This document shows, piece after piece, positions 31,546 to 39,744 of a stretch of 64,000 nucleotides of DNA (the first letter of the stretch is position 1; each line of letters begins with the position of its first letter). The stretch is from Streptomyces niveus. GTDB taxonomy: Bacteria > Actinomycetota > Actinomycetes > Streptomycetales > Streptomycetaceae. Location: NCBI RefSeq assembly GCF_002009175.1, contig NZ_CP018047.1:4278001-4342000 (forward strand), read 5' to 3'. The notes beneath the pieces were generated by a model. It worked only from the letters and a program-made list of their open reading frames with translations, was not told the DNA's origin and did not search any database. Made by a program: the position numbers and the translations under genes.

Positions 31546-32385
31546 ATGAGCCGCAGCGACGTCCTGGTAGACGCCGACTGGGTCGAGGCCCACATCGACG
31601 ACCCGAAGGTCGTCATCGTCGAGGTCGACGAGGACACCTCGGCGTACGAGAAGAACCACATCCGTAACGCCGTGCGCATCGACTGGAAGCAGGACCTCCA
31701 GGACCCGGTGCGCCGCGACTTCGTCGACCAGGAGGGCTTCGAGAAGCTCCTGTCCGCGAAGGGCATCGGCAACGACGACCTCGTGATCCTCTACGGCGGC
31801 AACAACAACTGGTTCGCGTCCTACGCCTACTGGTACTTCAAGCTCTACGGCCACGAGGGCGTCAAGCTGCTCGACGGCGGCCGCAAGAAGTGGGAGCTGG
31901 ACTCGCGCGACCTGGTCGACGCTGTGCCCGAGCGCGCGGCCACTCAGTACAAGGCCAAGGCCCAGGACACCTCCATCCGCGCCTTCCGTGACGACGTCGT
32001 CGCCGCGATCGGCAGCCTGAACCTGGTCGACGTGCGCTCGCCCGACGAGTTCAGCGGCAAGCTGCTCGCCCCGGCGCACCTCCCGCAGGAGCAGTCGCAG
32101 CGCCCCGGCCACGTGCCGAGCGCCCGCAACATCCCGTGGTCGAAGAACGCCAACGACGACGGCACCTTCAAGTCGGACGACGAGCTCAAGGCCCTCTACG
32201 AGGAGGAGCAGGTCGACCTGACGAAGGACACCATCGCCTACTGCCGCATCGGTGAGCGCTCCGCGCTCACCTGGTTCGTCCTGCACGAGCTGCTCGGCCA
32301 GGAGAACGTCAAGAACTACGACGGTTCGTGGACCGAGTACGGCTCCCTCGTCGGCGTGCCGATCGAGCTCGGCGCCAACAAGTAA
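31546..32385 (+). CDS. Thiosulfate sulfurtransferase (two rhodanese domains)
   Basis: A 279-residue sulfurtransferase that moves sulfane sulfur to a thiol or cyanide acceptor. The inactive N-terminal rhodanese domain (5-130) has VDADWVEAHIDDPKVVIVEV and GHEGVKLLDGGRKKW. The C-terminal domain has the active Cys in IAYCRIGERSALTWF. GGAGGAG precedes the ATG at 31546. The DUF1416 gene follows 60 bases later. The upstream leader peptide suggests control by cysteine or sulfur supply. Confidence 0.94.
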   Translation: MSRSDVLVDADWVEAHIDDPKVVIVEVDEDTSAYEKNHIRNAVRIDWKQDLQDPVRRDFVDQEGFEKLLSAKGIGNDDLVILYGGNNNWFASYAYWYFKLYGHEGVKLLDGGRKKWELDSRDLVDAVPERAATQYKAKAQDTSIRAFRDDVVAAIGSLNLVDVRSPDEFSGKLLAPAHLPQEQSQRPGHVPSARNIPWSKNANDDGTFKSDDELKALYEEEQVDLTKDTIAYCRIGERSALTWFVLHELLGQENVKNYDGSWTEYGSLVGVPIELGANK

Positions 32386-32445
32386 TCCAGCCCGCGCGAC
32401 ACCGTCCCGCGAGACCACCCGCCTGACCCGGAGGACAGATCCCAT

Positions 32446-32733
32446 ATGTGCGGAGCGAAGGCCGGCGGCCCGGACGCCTCGGCGATCAAGCCCGGTGAGA
32501 CCACCATCCAGGGTTCCGTGACCCGTGACGGCGAGCCCGTCACCGGTTACGTACGCCTGCTGGACTCGACCGGAGAATTCACCGCGGAGGTTCCGACCTC
32601 GGCGACCGGACAGTTCCGCTTCTACGCGGCCGAGGGCACGTGGACCGTGCGCGCGCTCGTGCCGGGCGGCACGGCGGACCGTACCGTCGTGGCCCAGACG
32701 GGCGGACTGGCCGAGGTGGCCATCGCGGTCTGA
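32446..32733 (+). CDS. DUF1416 protein
   Basis: A 95-residue beta-sandwich protein (MCGAKAGGPDASAIKPG, VTGYVRLLDSTGEF, TWTVRALVPGG) always found after the sulfurtransferase gene in Streptomyces, so the two probably share a role in sulfur transfer. The N-terminal Met-Cys is conserved in the family. Two hairpins follow. Confidence 0.92.
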   Translation: MCGAKAGGPDASAIKPGETTIQGSVTRDGEPVTGYVRLLDSTGEFTAEVPTSATGQFRFYAAEGTWTVRALVPGGTADRTVVAQTGGLAEVAIAV

Positions 32734-32735
32734 GG

Positions 32736-32841
32736 CCGGTTCCCCGGCCCCAGGGCCGGAACCGGGCCACGCGGGACATGATCGGCCGGAGGGCCGCACC
32801 CCAGGGGGTTGGACGCTTCCTGTGACGGGGTGCGGTCCTCC
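32736..32841 (+). terminator. Double hairpin after the sulfurtransferase operon
   Basis: CCGGTTCC (32736-32743) pairs with GGAACCGG (32758-32765). GGAGGGCCGCACCCC (32788-32802) pairs at 14 of 15 positions with GGGGTGCGGTCCTCC (32827-32841). No U tract. Confidence 0.7.
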
Positions 32842-32862
32842 GTGCCGTCGTAAGCTCGATGT

Positions 32863-33126
32863 ATGTACACGCGACGCCGTCGCCGTTACTTCGTGCTGAT
32901 GGGCGGATGCATCGCCCTGTTCGTCAGCGCCTGGGCGTTCGTGCGCCTGTGGTCGGTGCCGGTGGCGATCGGCATGTGCGTGGTGGCCATGGTCATCCCC
33001 CCGGTCGCGGCGATGATCGCGAACGCGCGCGGCCCGGACGACCGCTGGTGGGACGACCCCTCGGGCGACCCGAAGTCGGACGAGTGGTGGGACGAACTGG
33101 ACGGCAAGAAGAAGCCGCCCAAATGA
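32863..33126 (+). CDS. DUF3099 membrane protein
   Basis: An 87-residue actinobacterial protein: MYTRRRRRYFVLMGGCIALF, two helices (about 9-28 and 34-53) and a Trp/Asp-rich tail (DDRWWDDPSGDPKSDEWW). Function unknown. TAAGCT ends six bases before the ATG, so leaderless translation is likely. Confidence 0.9.
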   Translation: MYTRRRRRYFVLMGGCIALFVSAWAFVRLWSVPVAIGMCVVAMVIPPVAAMIANARGPDDRWWDDPSGDPKSDEWWDELDGKKKPPK

Positions 33127-33196
33127 TGCGGCACGGGTCCCGGTAGCGAGCGTACGAACGGCGCGGGCCGTCAGTACACCGGTTCAGTACGCCAGG

Positions 33197-33559
33197 TCAG
33201 TACACGAGCGCCTGGGCGTCGTCCGCCATCGCCTCGCTGACGAAGACCTGGGCACCCGCGATCCGTACTCCCTCCAGCACGTCCTCCTCCTTGATCTCGC
33301 GACGCGCGGCGCACTGCGTGCAGAGGGTGATCCGGCCCGCCGACCGGATCGACTCGATCAGGTCCGGCAGCGGCGCGGCGTGCGGCAGCTCGAATTCGGC
33401 GGCCCGGCCCGGCAGGGCGAACCACGCGGACTCGCCGGTCAGCCAGAGGGAGACCTCCACACCACTGGCCACGGCGACTGCCGCCACGGTGAACGCCTGC
33501 GAGCAGCGCTCGGGGGCGTCGGCGCCGGCGGTTACCTTGATCACGAGCTTCTTCGCCAT
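33197..33559 (-). CDS. DsrE-family protein
   Basis: A 120-residue DsrE/F-like protein: KLVIKVTAGADAPERCSQAF, GVEVSLWLTGESAWFALPG and ITLCTQCAARREI, with candidate sulfur-relay cysteines. DsrE proteins act in sulfur transfer, which fits its position near the sulfurtransferase operon. It is convergent with the DUF3099 gene. Confidence 0.88.
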   Translation of the reverse strand: MAKKLVIKVTAGADAPERCSQAFTVAAVAVASGVEVSLWLTGESAWFALPGRAAEFELPHAAPLPDLIESIRSAGRITLCTQCAARREIKEEDVLEGVRIAGAQVFVSEAMADDAQALVY

Positions 33560-33662
33560 GTCCCGAACTGTAATGCGCGCCCGTACAACCCCGTTGGCGC
33601 GAGGCGGGTCTGTTGGATGCGCGGGTATCGGAATCCGCGCCTCAGTCCTGTGGGGGGACCTC

Positions 33663-34448
33663 TTGGAATCGCCCGAAACCGTGCCTGATCAGGGAACGAG
33701 CCCTGATCCGCACGGCACCCCGAGACCGCGCCCGCGCCGTGGGCGGCGCACCACGGCTCTGATCGCGGGGGCCGCCGTGCTGGGCGTGCTCGCCGGAGCC
33801 GTCACCGGCTACGCGGTGCAGTACCAGCGCGAGCCCACGCCGCTGCCGCCGCTGGCCCAGACCGAGTCGCGTACGCCTGACCTCGTCCCGGCCGACGGGA
33901 GGACCACCGCGCGGACGCTCTCCGCGAACCGGTGGGACAGGACCGACGGTGACCTGCGCGAGCTGCTGGTGAAGAAGCCGAAGGGCGCGCGGACCGAGAA
34001 GAAGGCCGACTGGCTCGATCTCCCCGGGTTCGCGGCCGGGTTCAAGCGGCCCGGCGATGTCTTCGAGGACCTGGTGCGCACCGACTACCGTCGTGCCGCG
34101 ACCGTCGGCTGGTCCGAGGGAGGCGCGATCTACGTGACGGTCACCATCGTCCAGTTCCGGGAGGAGCGGAGCCGGGAGGCATCCGCGTTCGCGGCGGGCC
34201 AGCGGCGGTACATGGCCGACGACGACTGGGCCGGCAACACGGGCTCGCCCATTCCCGGCAGCGGGAACGGCCGGACGTGGGTGTTCGACGAGCCGGACCG
34301 GCAGCCGGGCTACAACCCGTACTACGAGGCGCGCGCCGTCGCCTACCGGGGCGATGTCTTCATGCACATCCAGTACGACAACAACGCGGGGCCCGTCCCG
34401 AAGAAGGCCTTCGAGGCCCTCGCCAAGCGGCAGTTGGAGCTTCTGTGA
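33663..34448 (+). CDS. Membrane-anchored protein A of a three-gene operon
   Basis: A 261-residue protein: Arg/Pro-rich cytoplasmic head, one membrane segment (TTALIAGAAVLGVLAGAVTG, about residues 31-50) and an extracytoplasmic domain with AATVGWSEGGAIYVTVTIVQ and YEARAVAYRGDVFMHIQYDN. Function unknown. The TTG at 33663 is chosen because GGGGGGA lies just upstream. The stop overlaps the next gene (GTGA). Confidence 0.8.
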   Translation: MESPETVPDQGTSPDPHGTPRPRPRRGRRTTALIAGAAVLGVLAGAVTGYAVQYQREPTPLPPLAQTESRTPDLVPADGRTTARTLSANRWDRTDGDLRELLVKKPKGARTEKKADWLDLPGFAAGFKRPGDVFEDLVRTDYRRAATVGWSEGGAIYVTVTIVQFREERSREASAFAAGQRRYMADDDWAGNTGSPIPGSGNGRTWVFDEPDRQPGYNPYYEARAVAYRGDVFMHIQYDNNAGPVPKKAFEALAKRQLELL

Positions 34449-35254
34449 CCGACCGTCAGCCGCAGTCGCAGTTGCCGCCGCAGTCGCCACAGGCTTCCGA
34501 GGACGTCATCGGCTCGGCCGCCCCGCCCCGCCGCCTCCCCAGGAGGGTGGTCGCCGGGATCTCGGCCGTACTCGCGCTCGCCGTCGCCGCCGGCGGCGGG
34601 ATCTGGGTCGTCGCGAAGGTCGGCGACGCCGACCGCACCGCCCCCACCCGCGCCTGGCCGGCGTCCATGCCGGACGGGGCGAGGCCCGCCGACACGAAGC
34701 ACCTCGTGCCCGGCGGTGTCGGCGCAAAGCTGCTGCCGGTGGACGACGGTTATCGGCCGGACGGTTATCTGCCGGGCCCCGACATCGGGTCGCTCGGCAA
34801 CGACAACGTCCTGGACGCCGGACGCACCGCCGAGCACGCCAAGGACGCGGTACGCGGGCTCAAGGCGGGGGAGCGGGACCGTTTCGCCAAGGCCCTGAAG
34901 AAGCTGAAGTTCACGGGCGGGGCCCGGCGCAGCTACAGCGGCGCTGACAACTTGTTCGTCGTCGAGATTCATCTCGCGCAGGTCGAGAAGGACGGGGCGG
35001 AGCGTGCGCTCGCCCGGTTCCGGACCGATGTCGGGCCCGTCCTCAAGGGGCTGCGCAAGGGCCCTTCGGCCGACTGCTTCCTGCTGCCGGACGCCGGAGA
35101 CCCGGATCTCGACGCCATGCTGTGCACCCGGAGCAGGCACGGCGTCCTGGTGACGGCGTACGCGTACGGCGCTCCGGGACTGGACACCAAGGAGATCAGC
35201 CGCATGTTCACCGAACAGACCGGCCGTCTCGCGACCTCAGGGGAGTCCGCGTGA
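34445..35254 (+). CDS. Membrane-anchored protein B of a three-gene operon
   Basis: A 269-residue protein with the same plan as its neighbours: Gln/Pro-rich head, one membrane segment (VAGISAVLALAVAAGGGIWV, about 37-56) and an extracytoplasmic domain with two cysteines near the end (ADCFLLPDAG, DAMLCTRSRHG). Its GTG start overlaps the upstream stop (GTGA) and its stop overlaps the downstream start in the same way, so the three are co-translated. Confidence 0.82.
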   Translation: MTDRQPQSQLPPQSPQASEDVIGSAAPPRRLPRRVVAGISAVLALAVAAGGGIWVVAKVGDADRTAPTRAWPASMPDGARPADTKHLVPGGVGAKLLPVDDGYRPDGYLPGPDIGSLGNDNVLDAGRTAEHAKDAVRGLKAGERDRFAKALKKLKFTGGARRSYSGADNLFVVEIHLAQVEKDGAERALARFRTDVGPVLKGLRKGPSADCFLLPDAGDPDLDAMLCTRSRHGVLVTAYAYGAPGLDTKEISRMFTEQTGRLATSGESA

Positions 35255-36114
35255 GCGACCGGACCACCGCCATCTCGCCCGTCGAGGAAGTCGTTGCCCC
35301 TTCGGAACCGGGTACGGATACGGCCTCCGCCCCCGAGCCCGCGCCCCGCCGCCGTAGCGCCGCGCTGTTCGCCGCCCTGCGCTGGACCGCCGCCGTGGTC
35401 GTCTTCGGCGCGCTCGGCACGACCGTCGCGTACGCCGTGACCGACCGCGAGCGCACCGACATCCCCACCCTCGCCACCGAGAGCGACGGCCGCTGGACGT
35501 ACCCGCCGCTCGCCAGGCCGACCCTGCCCGCGGGCGCGGTCGGCCCGTTCGGCCGCGGCAATCGGGGTGCGATCCACTACGCGGACCTGGAGAGCCTGCT
35601 GCTGCCCGCCCCCGAGGGGAGCCGCCCCGACCTCACGCTTGACGGCGAGAACAGCAGGGTGCCGGTCAGCCGCTTCCTTCAGGAGTACGAGAAGGGCGTC
35701 CGCGGCACGATGGCCACCGACCTCCGCGACAACGGCCTGCGCCACATCGTGGCGCGCGGCTGGACCATGGCGGACGACGGCACGTCCACCCGCGTCTATC
35801 TGCTGCGTTTCCACTCCACGGCGTCCACGCTGTTCTTCTTCAACACCCATCTCCGGGGTCCCAAGGAAGCACCGCTGAAGGTCACGGACGTCGAGAAGGT
35901 GTCATCCGCCGACGAGACGTTCCCTTCCGTGGGCGTGCACGGGACGGAGACGTACATCTACGACGAGGCCGCGCCGCGCGGCCCGGTGCACGTCCGGCAC
36001 GCGTATGTCGGTGCCGGTGACACGCTCGCGCTGGTCGTCCAGTCCCGTAAGGGCTCGGCGGCAGCCGTCCCGTTCGCCCAGACGGTGATCCTGCAGAACC
36101 AGCTGCTCGGCTGA
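35251..36114 (+). CDS. Membrane-anchored protein C of a three-gene operon
   Basis: A 287-residue protein: cytoplasmic head, one membrane segment (WTAAVVVFGALGTTVAYAVT, about 46-65) and a larger extracytoplasmic domain ending TLALVVQSRKGSAAAVPFAQ. Same plan as A and B and perhaps a distant paralogue. A strong hairpin follows 12 bases after the stop. Confidence 0.82.
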   Translation: MSDRTTAISPVEEVVAPSEPGTDTASAPEPAPRRRSAALFAALRWTAAVVVFGALGTTVAYAVTDRERTDIPTLATESDGRWTYPPLARPTLPAGAVGPFGRGNRGAIHYADLESLLLPAPEGSRPDLTLDGENSRVPVSRFLQEYEKGVRGTMATDLRDNGLRHIVARGWTMADDGTSTRVYLLRFHSTASTLFFFNTHLRGPKEAPLKVTDVEKVSSADETFPSVGVHGTETYIYDEAAPRGPVHVRHAYVGAGDTLALVVQSRKGSAAAVPFAQTVILQNQLLG

Positions 36115-36126
36115 GGGCCGCAGCCG

Positions 36127-36164
36127 GTGGCCGGTCCCCACCCATTACGCTGGGGACCGGCCAC
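36127..36164 (+). terminator. Terminator after the three-gene operon
   Basis: GTGGCCGGTCCCCA (36127-36140) and TGGGGACCGGCCAC (36151-36164) form a perfect 14-bp stem with a ten-base loop. Confidence 0.82.
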
Positions 36165-36196
36165 TCACCGCCCCGACGCTCTCCGAGGAGCACCCT

Positions 36197-36298
36197 GTGC
36201 TTGAGAATTTCTTCTCCGCCCTGCTCGCCCTGATCGCGGTGGCGATCCTGGCGTTCACCGTGCTGGTCGTGAAGAAGCTCTACCAGGGTCAGAGCTGA
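36197..36298 (+). CDS. 33-aa single-helix membrane protein
   Basis: A GTG-started ORF after GAGGAGC encodes 33 residues, MLENFFSALLALIAVAILAF then TVLVVKKLYQGQS: one transmembrane helix with a Lys pair at its end. High GC3 bias and a good ribosome-binding site support translation. Function unknown; such peptides often modulate membrane complexes. Confidence 0.7.
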   Translation: MLENFFSALLALIAVAILAFTVLVVKKLYQGQS

Positions 36299-36369
36299 TC
36301 GGGGCCGGTCCCCGGCCCTCCCCGTCCGTCCCCGCCCATCCGAATCCCTACAGATCGCCTGAGCTGCTC

Positions 36370-36942
36370 ATGATCGAGATTCCGTCCGACCTGAATCCGG
36401 GCCTTGTCCCGCTCGCCTTCCTCCTCGGTGACTGGGAGGGCGTGGGTGTCTTCGACTTCCCCGGTGAGGAGAAGGCCAACTTCGGCCAGGAAGTCTCCTT
36501 CAGCCACGACGGCCGGGACTTCATCGAGTACTCCTCGCACACCTGGGCCCTGGACTCCGACGGCGAGAAGAGCCGTCCCATCGAGTCCGAGTCCGGCTAC
36601 TGGCGCATCGACGAGAACCGCAAGGTCGAGGTCGTCATGGTGCGTGACCAGGGCATCGTGGAGATCTGGTACGGGGAGCTGGCCGACCAGAAGCCCCAGA
36701 TCGACCTCGTGACGGACGCGGTCGCGCGTACGGCGTCCGCCGGTCCGTACAACGGCGGCAAGCGGCTCTACGGCTATGTGAAGAGCGATCTGATGTGGGT
36801 CGGCGAGAAGTCCACCCCCGAGGTCCCGCTGCGCGCGTACATGTCGGCGCATCTGAAGAAGGTCGTCTCGCCGGAGCAGGTCGCGGCCTGGGCGAAGGAC
36901 CTGGGCGATCTGCCGGACGACGGCATCGCGTTCTTCAAGTAG
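36370..36942 (+). CDS. Nitrobindin-like heme-binding protein (FABP-like)
   Basis: A 190-residue beta-barrel protein of the nitrobindin/THAP4-C family: LAFLLGDWEGVGVFDFPGEE at the start, IESESGYWRIDENRKVEV in the middle and YMSAHLKKVVSPEQ at the end, where the proximal heme His is expected. Family members bind heme and NO. It lies just upstream of nur. Confidence 0.87.
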   Translation: MIEIPSDLNPGLVPLAFLLGDWEGVGVFDFPGEEKANFGQEVSFSHDGRDFIEYSSHTWALDSDGEKSRPIESESGYWRIDENRKVEVVMVRDQGIVEIWYGELADQKPQIDLVTDAVARTASAGPYNGGKRLYGYVKSDLMWVGEKSTPEVPLRAYMSAHLKKVVSPEQVAAWAKDLGDLPDDGIAFFK

Positions 36943-36967
36943 GCGTACGGGAGCGAGTGCGCGTACG

Positions 36968-37023
36968 GCTTCCGCTACGGCGAACCGGAGCGATCGCCTA
37001 CCGCTTCCGCTACGGCGAACCGG
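36968..37023 (+). repeat. 21-bp direct repeat before nur
   Basis: GCTTCCGCTACGGCGAACCG, extended by one G in both copies, occurs at 36968-36988 and 37003-37023 (35-bp period). The second copy lies in the nur promoter, where the -35 would be. Confidence 0.8.
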
Positions 37024-37046
37024 GCCGCGCTGCCTACACTGGGTGC

Positions 37047-37484
37047 GTGGTGAGCACCGACTGGAAGAGTGACCTGAGGCAGCGCGGCTACCGCCTGACC
37101 CCGCAGCGCCAGCTTGTCCTCGAAGCCGTCGACACCCTGGAACACGCCACGCCGGACGACATCCTGTGCGAAGTGCGCAGGACCGCGTCCGGCGTGAACA
37201 TCTCCACCGTGTACCGGACGCTGGAGCTGCTGGAGGAGCTGGGCCTCGTCTCGCACGCGCATCTGGGGCACGGTGCGCCGACGTACCACCTCGCGGACCG
37301 GCACCACCACATCCATCTGGTCTGCCGGGACTGTACGAACGTCATCGAGGCAGACGTCTCCGTCGCCGCCGACTTCACCGACAAGCTGCGTGAGACGTTC
37401 GGCTTCACGACGGACATGAAGCATTTCGCGATCTTCGGGACGTGCCGCGACTGCACCGCCCGTGCGGCGAGCGGCGAATCCTAG
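37047..37484 (+). CDS. nur: Nur, Fur-family nickel uptake regulator
   Basis: A 145-residue Fur-family repressor that I recognise as Nur (MVSTDWKSDLRQRGYRLTPQ). A winged helix (to about 85, with STVYRTLELLEELGLVSHAH) is followed by the metal and dimer domain with DRHHHIHLVCRDCTNVIE and a second CRDC. Nur uses nickel to repress nickel uptake and Fe-SOD genes. TACACT ends six bases before the GTG at 37047, so it is probably leaderless. Confidence 0.95.
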   Translation: MVSTDWKSDLRQRGYRLTPQRQLVLEAVDTLEHATPDDILCEVRRTASGVNISTVYRTLELLEELGLVSHAHLGHGAPTYHLADRHHHIHLVCRDCTNVIEADVSVAADFTDKLRETFGFTTDMKHFAIFGTCRDCTARAASGES

Positions 37485-37505
37485 ACCGGTCGTACGCTTG
37501 TCGTC

Positions 37506-38486
37506 ATGCAGCGACACTCAACGACCAGCCCGCTCCTCTCCCTGCCCGGTGCCGTGGCCGCCGAAGGGCAGGACGAAGGTGTCGCCGCGCACTACGGCGA
37601 TCTGTTCCGCGAACAACGGGCCCTCGCCGACGGCAAGGGTCTGGTGGACCTCTCGCACCACGGCGTCGTCACCGTCACCGGCGACGACCGGCTCAGCTGG
37701 CTCCATCTGCTGCTCACCCAGCACGTGAGCGAGCTGCCCGCCGGCCGGGCGACCGAGGCGCTGATCCTCTCCGCGAACGGTCACATCGAGCACGCGCTGT
37801 ATCTCGTGGACGACGGCGAGACGGTCTGGACGCATGTCGAGCCGGGCACGCGGGAGGCGCTGATCGCCTACCTGGAGTCGATGAAGTTCTTCTACCGCGT
37901 GGACGTCGCCGACCGTACGGACGACTTCGCCGTGGTCCACGTCCCGGCCGGGTCCATCGCCGAGGCGCCGGAGGGGGCCGTCGTACGGGAGACGCCGTAC
38001 GGCCGGGACATCTTCCTGCCGCGCGCCGACCTGGAGTCGTACGCCCGGGAGAACGGCCCGCCCGCCGGAATCCTCGCGTACGAGGCCCTGCGCATCGAGG
38101 GCCACCGGCCGCGTCTGGGCTTCGAGACCGACCACCGGACCATCCCGCACGAGCTGGGCCTGATCGGCAGCGCCGTCCATCTGGAGAAGGGCTGCTACCG
38201 GGGCCAGGAGACGGTGGCGCGCGTCCACAACCTGGGGAAGCCGCCGCGCCGGCTGGTCTTCCTGCACCTGGACGGCAGTGAGGTGGTGCTGCCCGGGCAC
38301 GGTACGCCCGTACGGCTCGCCGCCGACGGCGAGGAGGGCCGCCAGCTCGGCTTCGTCACGACGTCGGCCCGCCACCACGAGCTGGGGCCGATCGCGCTGG
38401 CCCTGGTCAAGCGCAATGTGCCGGTGGACGCGCCGCTGATGGCGGGGAACACGGCGGCGTCGCAGGAAGTGGTCGTGGAGGCCTGA
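37506..38486 (+). CDS. ygfZ: YgfZ/GcvT-family folate-binding protein
   Basis: A 326-residue tetrahydrofolate-binding protein that aids Fe-S cluster assembly. It carries the diagnostic motif KGCYRGQETVARVHNLGKP, with the conserved Cys, plus LSHHGVVTVTGDDRLSWLH near the N-terminus. TACGCT lies nine bases upstream of the ATG, suggesting leaderless translation. It follows nur after 21 bases but has its own promoter. Confidence 0.92.
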   Translation: MQRHSTTSPLLSLPGAVAAEGQDEGVAAHYGDLFREQRALADGKGLVDLSHHGVVTVTGDDRLSWLHLLLTQHVSELPAGRATEALILSANGHIEHALYLVDDGETVWTHVEPGTREALIAYLESMKFFYRVDVADRTDDFAVVHVPAGSIAEAPEGAVVRETPYGRDIFLPRADLESYARENGPPAGILAYEALRIEGHRPRLGFETDHRTIPHELGLIGSAVHLEKGCYRGQETVARVHNLGKPPRRLVFLHLDGSEVVLPGHGTPVRLAADGEEGRQLGFVTTSARHHELGPIALALVKRNVPVDAPLMAGNTAASQEVVVEA

Positions 38487-38525
38487 GCCGCCGCCCGGGG
38501 GTGCGGGGTGCCCGGCGCCCGGTGG

Positions 38526-38963
38526 TCACATCTCCAACTGCACCGTGAACGGGCCGTGGTTCGTGAGCGAGACGCGCATGTCCGCTCCGAACCGGCCCGT
38601 CCCGACGGTCGCCCCCAGTTCACGCAGCCGCGCCACGACCTCGTCCACCAGTGGTTCGGCCACCTCGCCCGGCGCCGCCGCGTTCCACGTGGGGCGGCGG
38701 CCCTTGCGGGCGTCCCCGTAGAGAGTGAACTGCGAAATCACCAGGAGCGGGGCGTTCGCCTCGGAACAGGACTTCTCGCCCTCCAGGATCCGTAGCGTCC
38801 AGAGTTTGCGGGCCAGTTGGGCCGCCTTCTCCTTCGTGTCCCCGTGGGCGACTCCCACCAGCACACACAGCCCCTCGCCGACGATCTCGCCGACCGTCTC
38901 GATGCCCGAATCCGTCACCACGGCGACGCTCGCACCGTCCACCCTCTGCACCACTGCTCGCAT
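38526..38963 (-). CDS. dtd: D-aminoacyl-tRNA deacylase
   Basis: A 145-residue Dtd that hydrolyses D-amino acids from t[23 protein letters not shown] at the start, the catalytic [15 protein letters not shown] and the C-terminal [11 protein letters not shown]. Length matches the family. TAGGTT lies seven bases before the ATG on the minus strand. Confidence 0.96.
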   Translation of the reverse strand: MRAVVQRVDGASVAVVTDSGIETVGEIVGEGLCVLVGVAHGDTKEKAAQLARKLWTLRILEGEKSCSEANAPLLVISQFTLYGDARKGRRPTWNAAAPGEVAEPLVDEVVARLRELGATVGTGRFGADMRVSLTNHGPFTVQLEM

Positions 38964-39098
38964 ACGGGCCAACCTATCCGGGCCCTGTTCGTGTCCCGTC
39001 CGGCGCCCATCCAGGGCCGAACGGGTGCAGATCGCCTGCAGGTGCACGTGCAGGAGTGGCACGATGCAGGCAGGCGGAGCGAGGGGAAGTAAGCACGC

Positions 39099-39698
39099 AT
39101 GAGCACATCTGGTGCCGGGCAGTCGCCCGGTCCTGTACCGATCATCGGCAGTACGGCGTACGGCGAGAGCGCCGGAGCGAGTGCCGGTGCGGCGACGGTC
39201 CGGCCCCCCGCACAGCGGGCCACGGGCGGTGAGAACGCCCTGCGGCTGCCCGAGCTGCGTGCCCTGCGCCGGGACGCGACGCGCGACGAGGCCGACCTCA
39301 GCTATCTGCGCCGACTCCTTCAGGGCCGGATCGACATCCTGCGGGCCGAGCTGGCCCGCCGGTCGGCGCCCGAGACGCCTGTCGTGGACCGGCTCTCCGA
39401 GATCCTGGCCGACACCCCGTCGCTCCACCGGTCCTCCGCCCGGCATGTGACTCTTTCCACACCGCGGAACGAGGAGTTCCGGCTGCTGGCCGCCGAAGCG
39501 CTCGCCGAAGTGGAGCTCTCGGACCTGGAAGCCCGTACGGACGAGGAGTTGCGGGCCGCGATGGGCCGGCTGGTCCGCCACGAGCAGCAGATTTCGAGGC
39601 GTCGGCACGACCTCCAGCGGACGGCGGACGATTGCAGCGCGGAGATCGCCCGCAGGTACCGTGAAGGCGAAGCACAAGTAGACGACCTGCTCACGTAA
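39099..39698 (+). CDS. rsiG: RsiG, c-di-GMP-dependent anti-sigma factor of WhiG
   Basis: A 199-residue coiled-coil protein with both copies of the RsiG signature E-x3-S-x2-R-x3-Q-x3-[17 protein letters not shown] (about residues 64-79) and [16 protein letters not shown] (about 166-181). These bind a c-di-GMP dimer that holds WhiG and blocks sporulation. The motif spacing is exact. A Gly/Ser/Ala-rich head precedes the first coil. Confidence 0.94.
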   Translation: MSTSGAGQSPGPVPIIGSTAYGESAGASAGAATVRPPAQRATGGENALRLPELRALRRDATRDEADLSYLRRLLQGRIDILRAELARRSAPETPVVDRLSEILADTPSLHRSSARHVTLSTPRNEEFRLLAAEALAEVELSDLEARTDEELRAAMGRLVRHEQQISRRRHDLQRTADDCSAEIARRYREGEAQVDDLLT

Positions 39699-39744
39699 CG
39701 CCGTGGCTGCCTTCCGGAGCGGTCCCCGCCCGGAAGGCCCGTTG

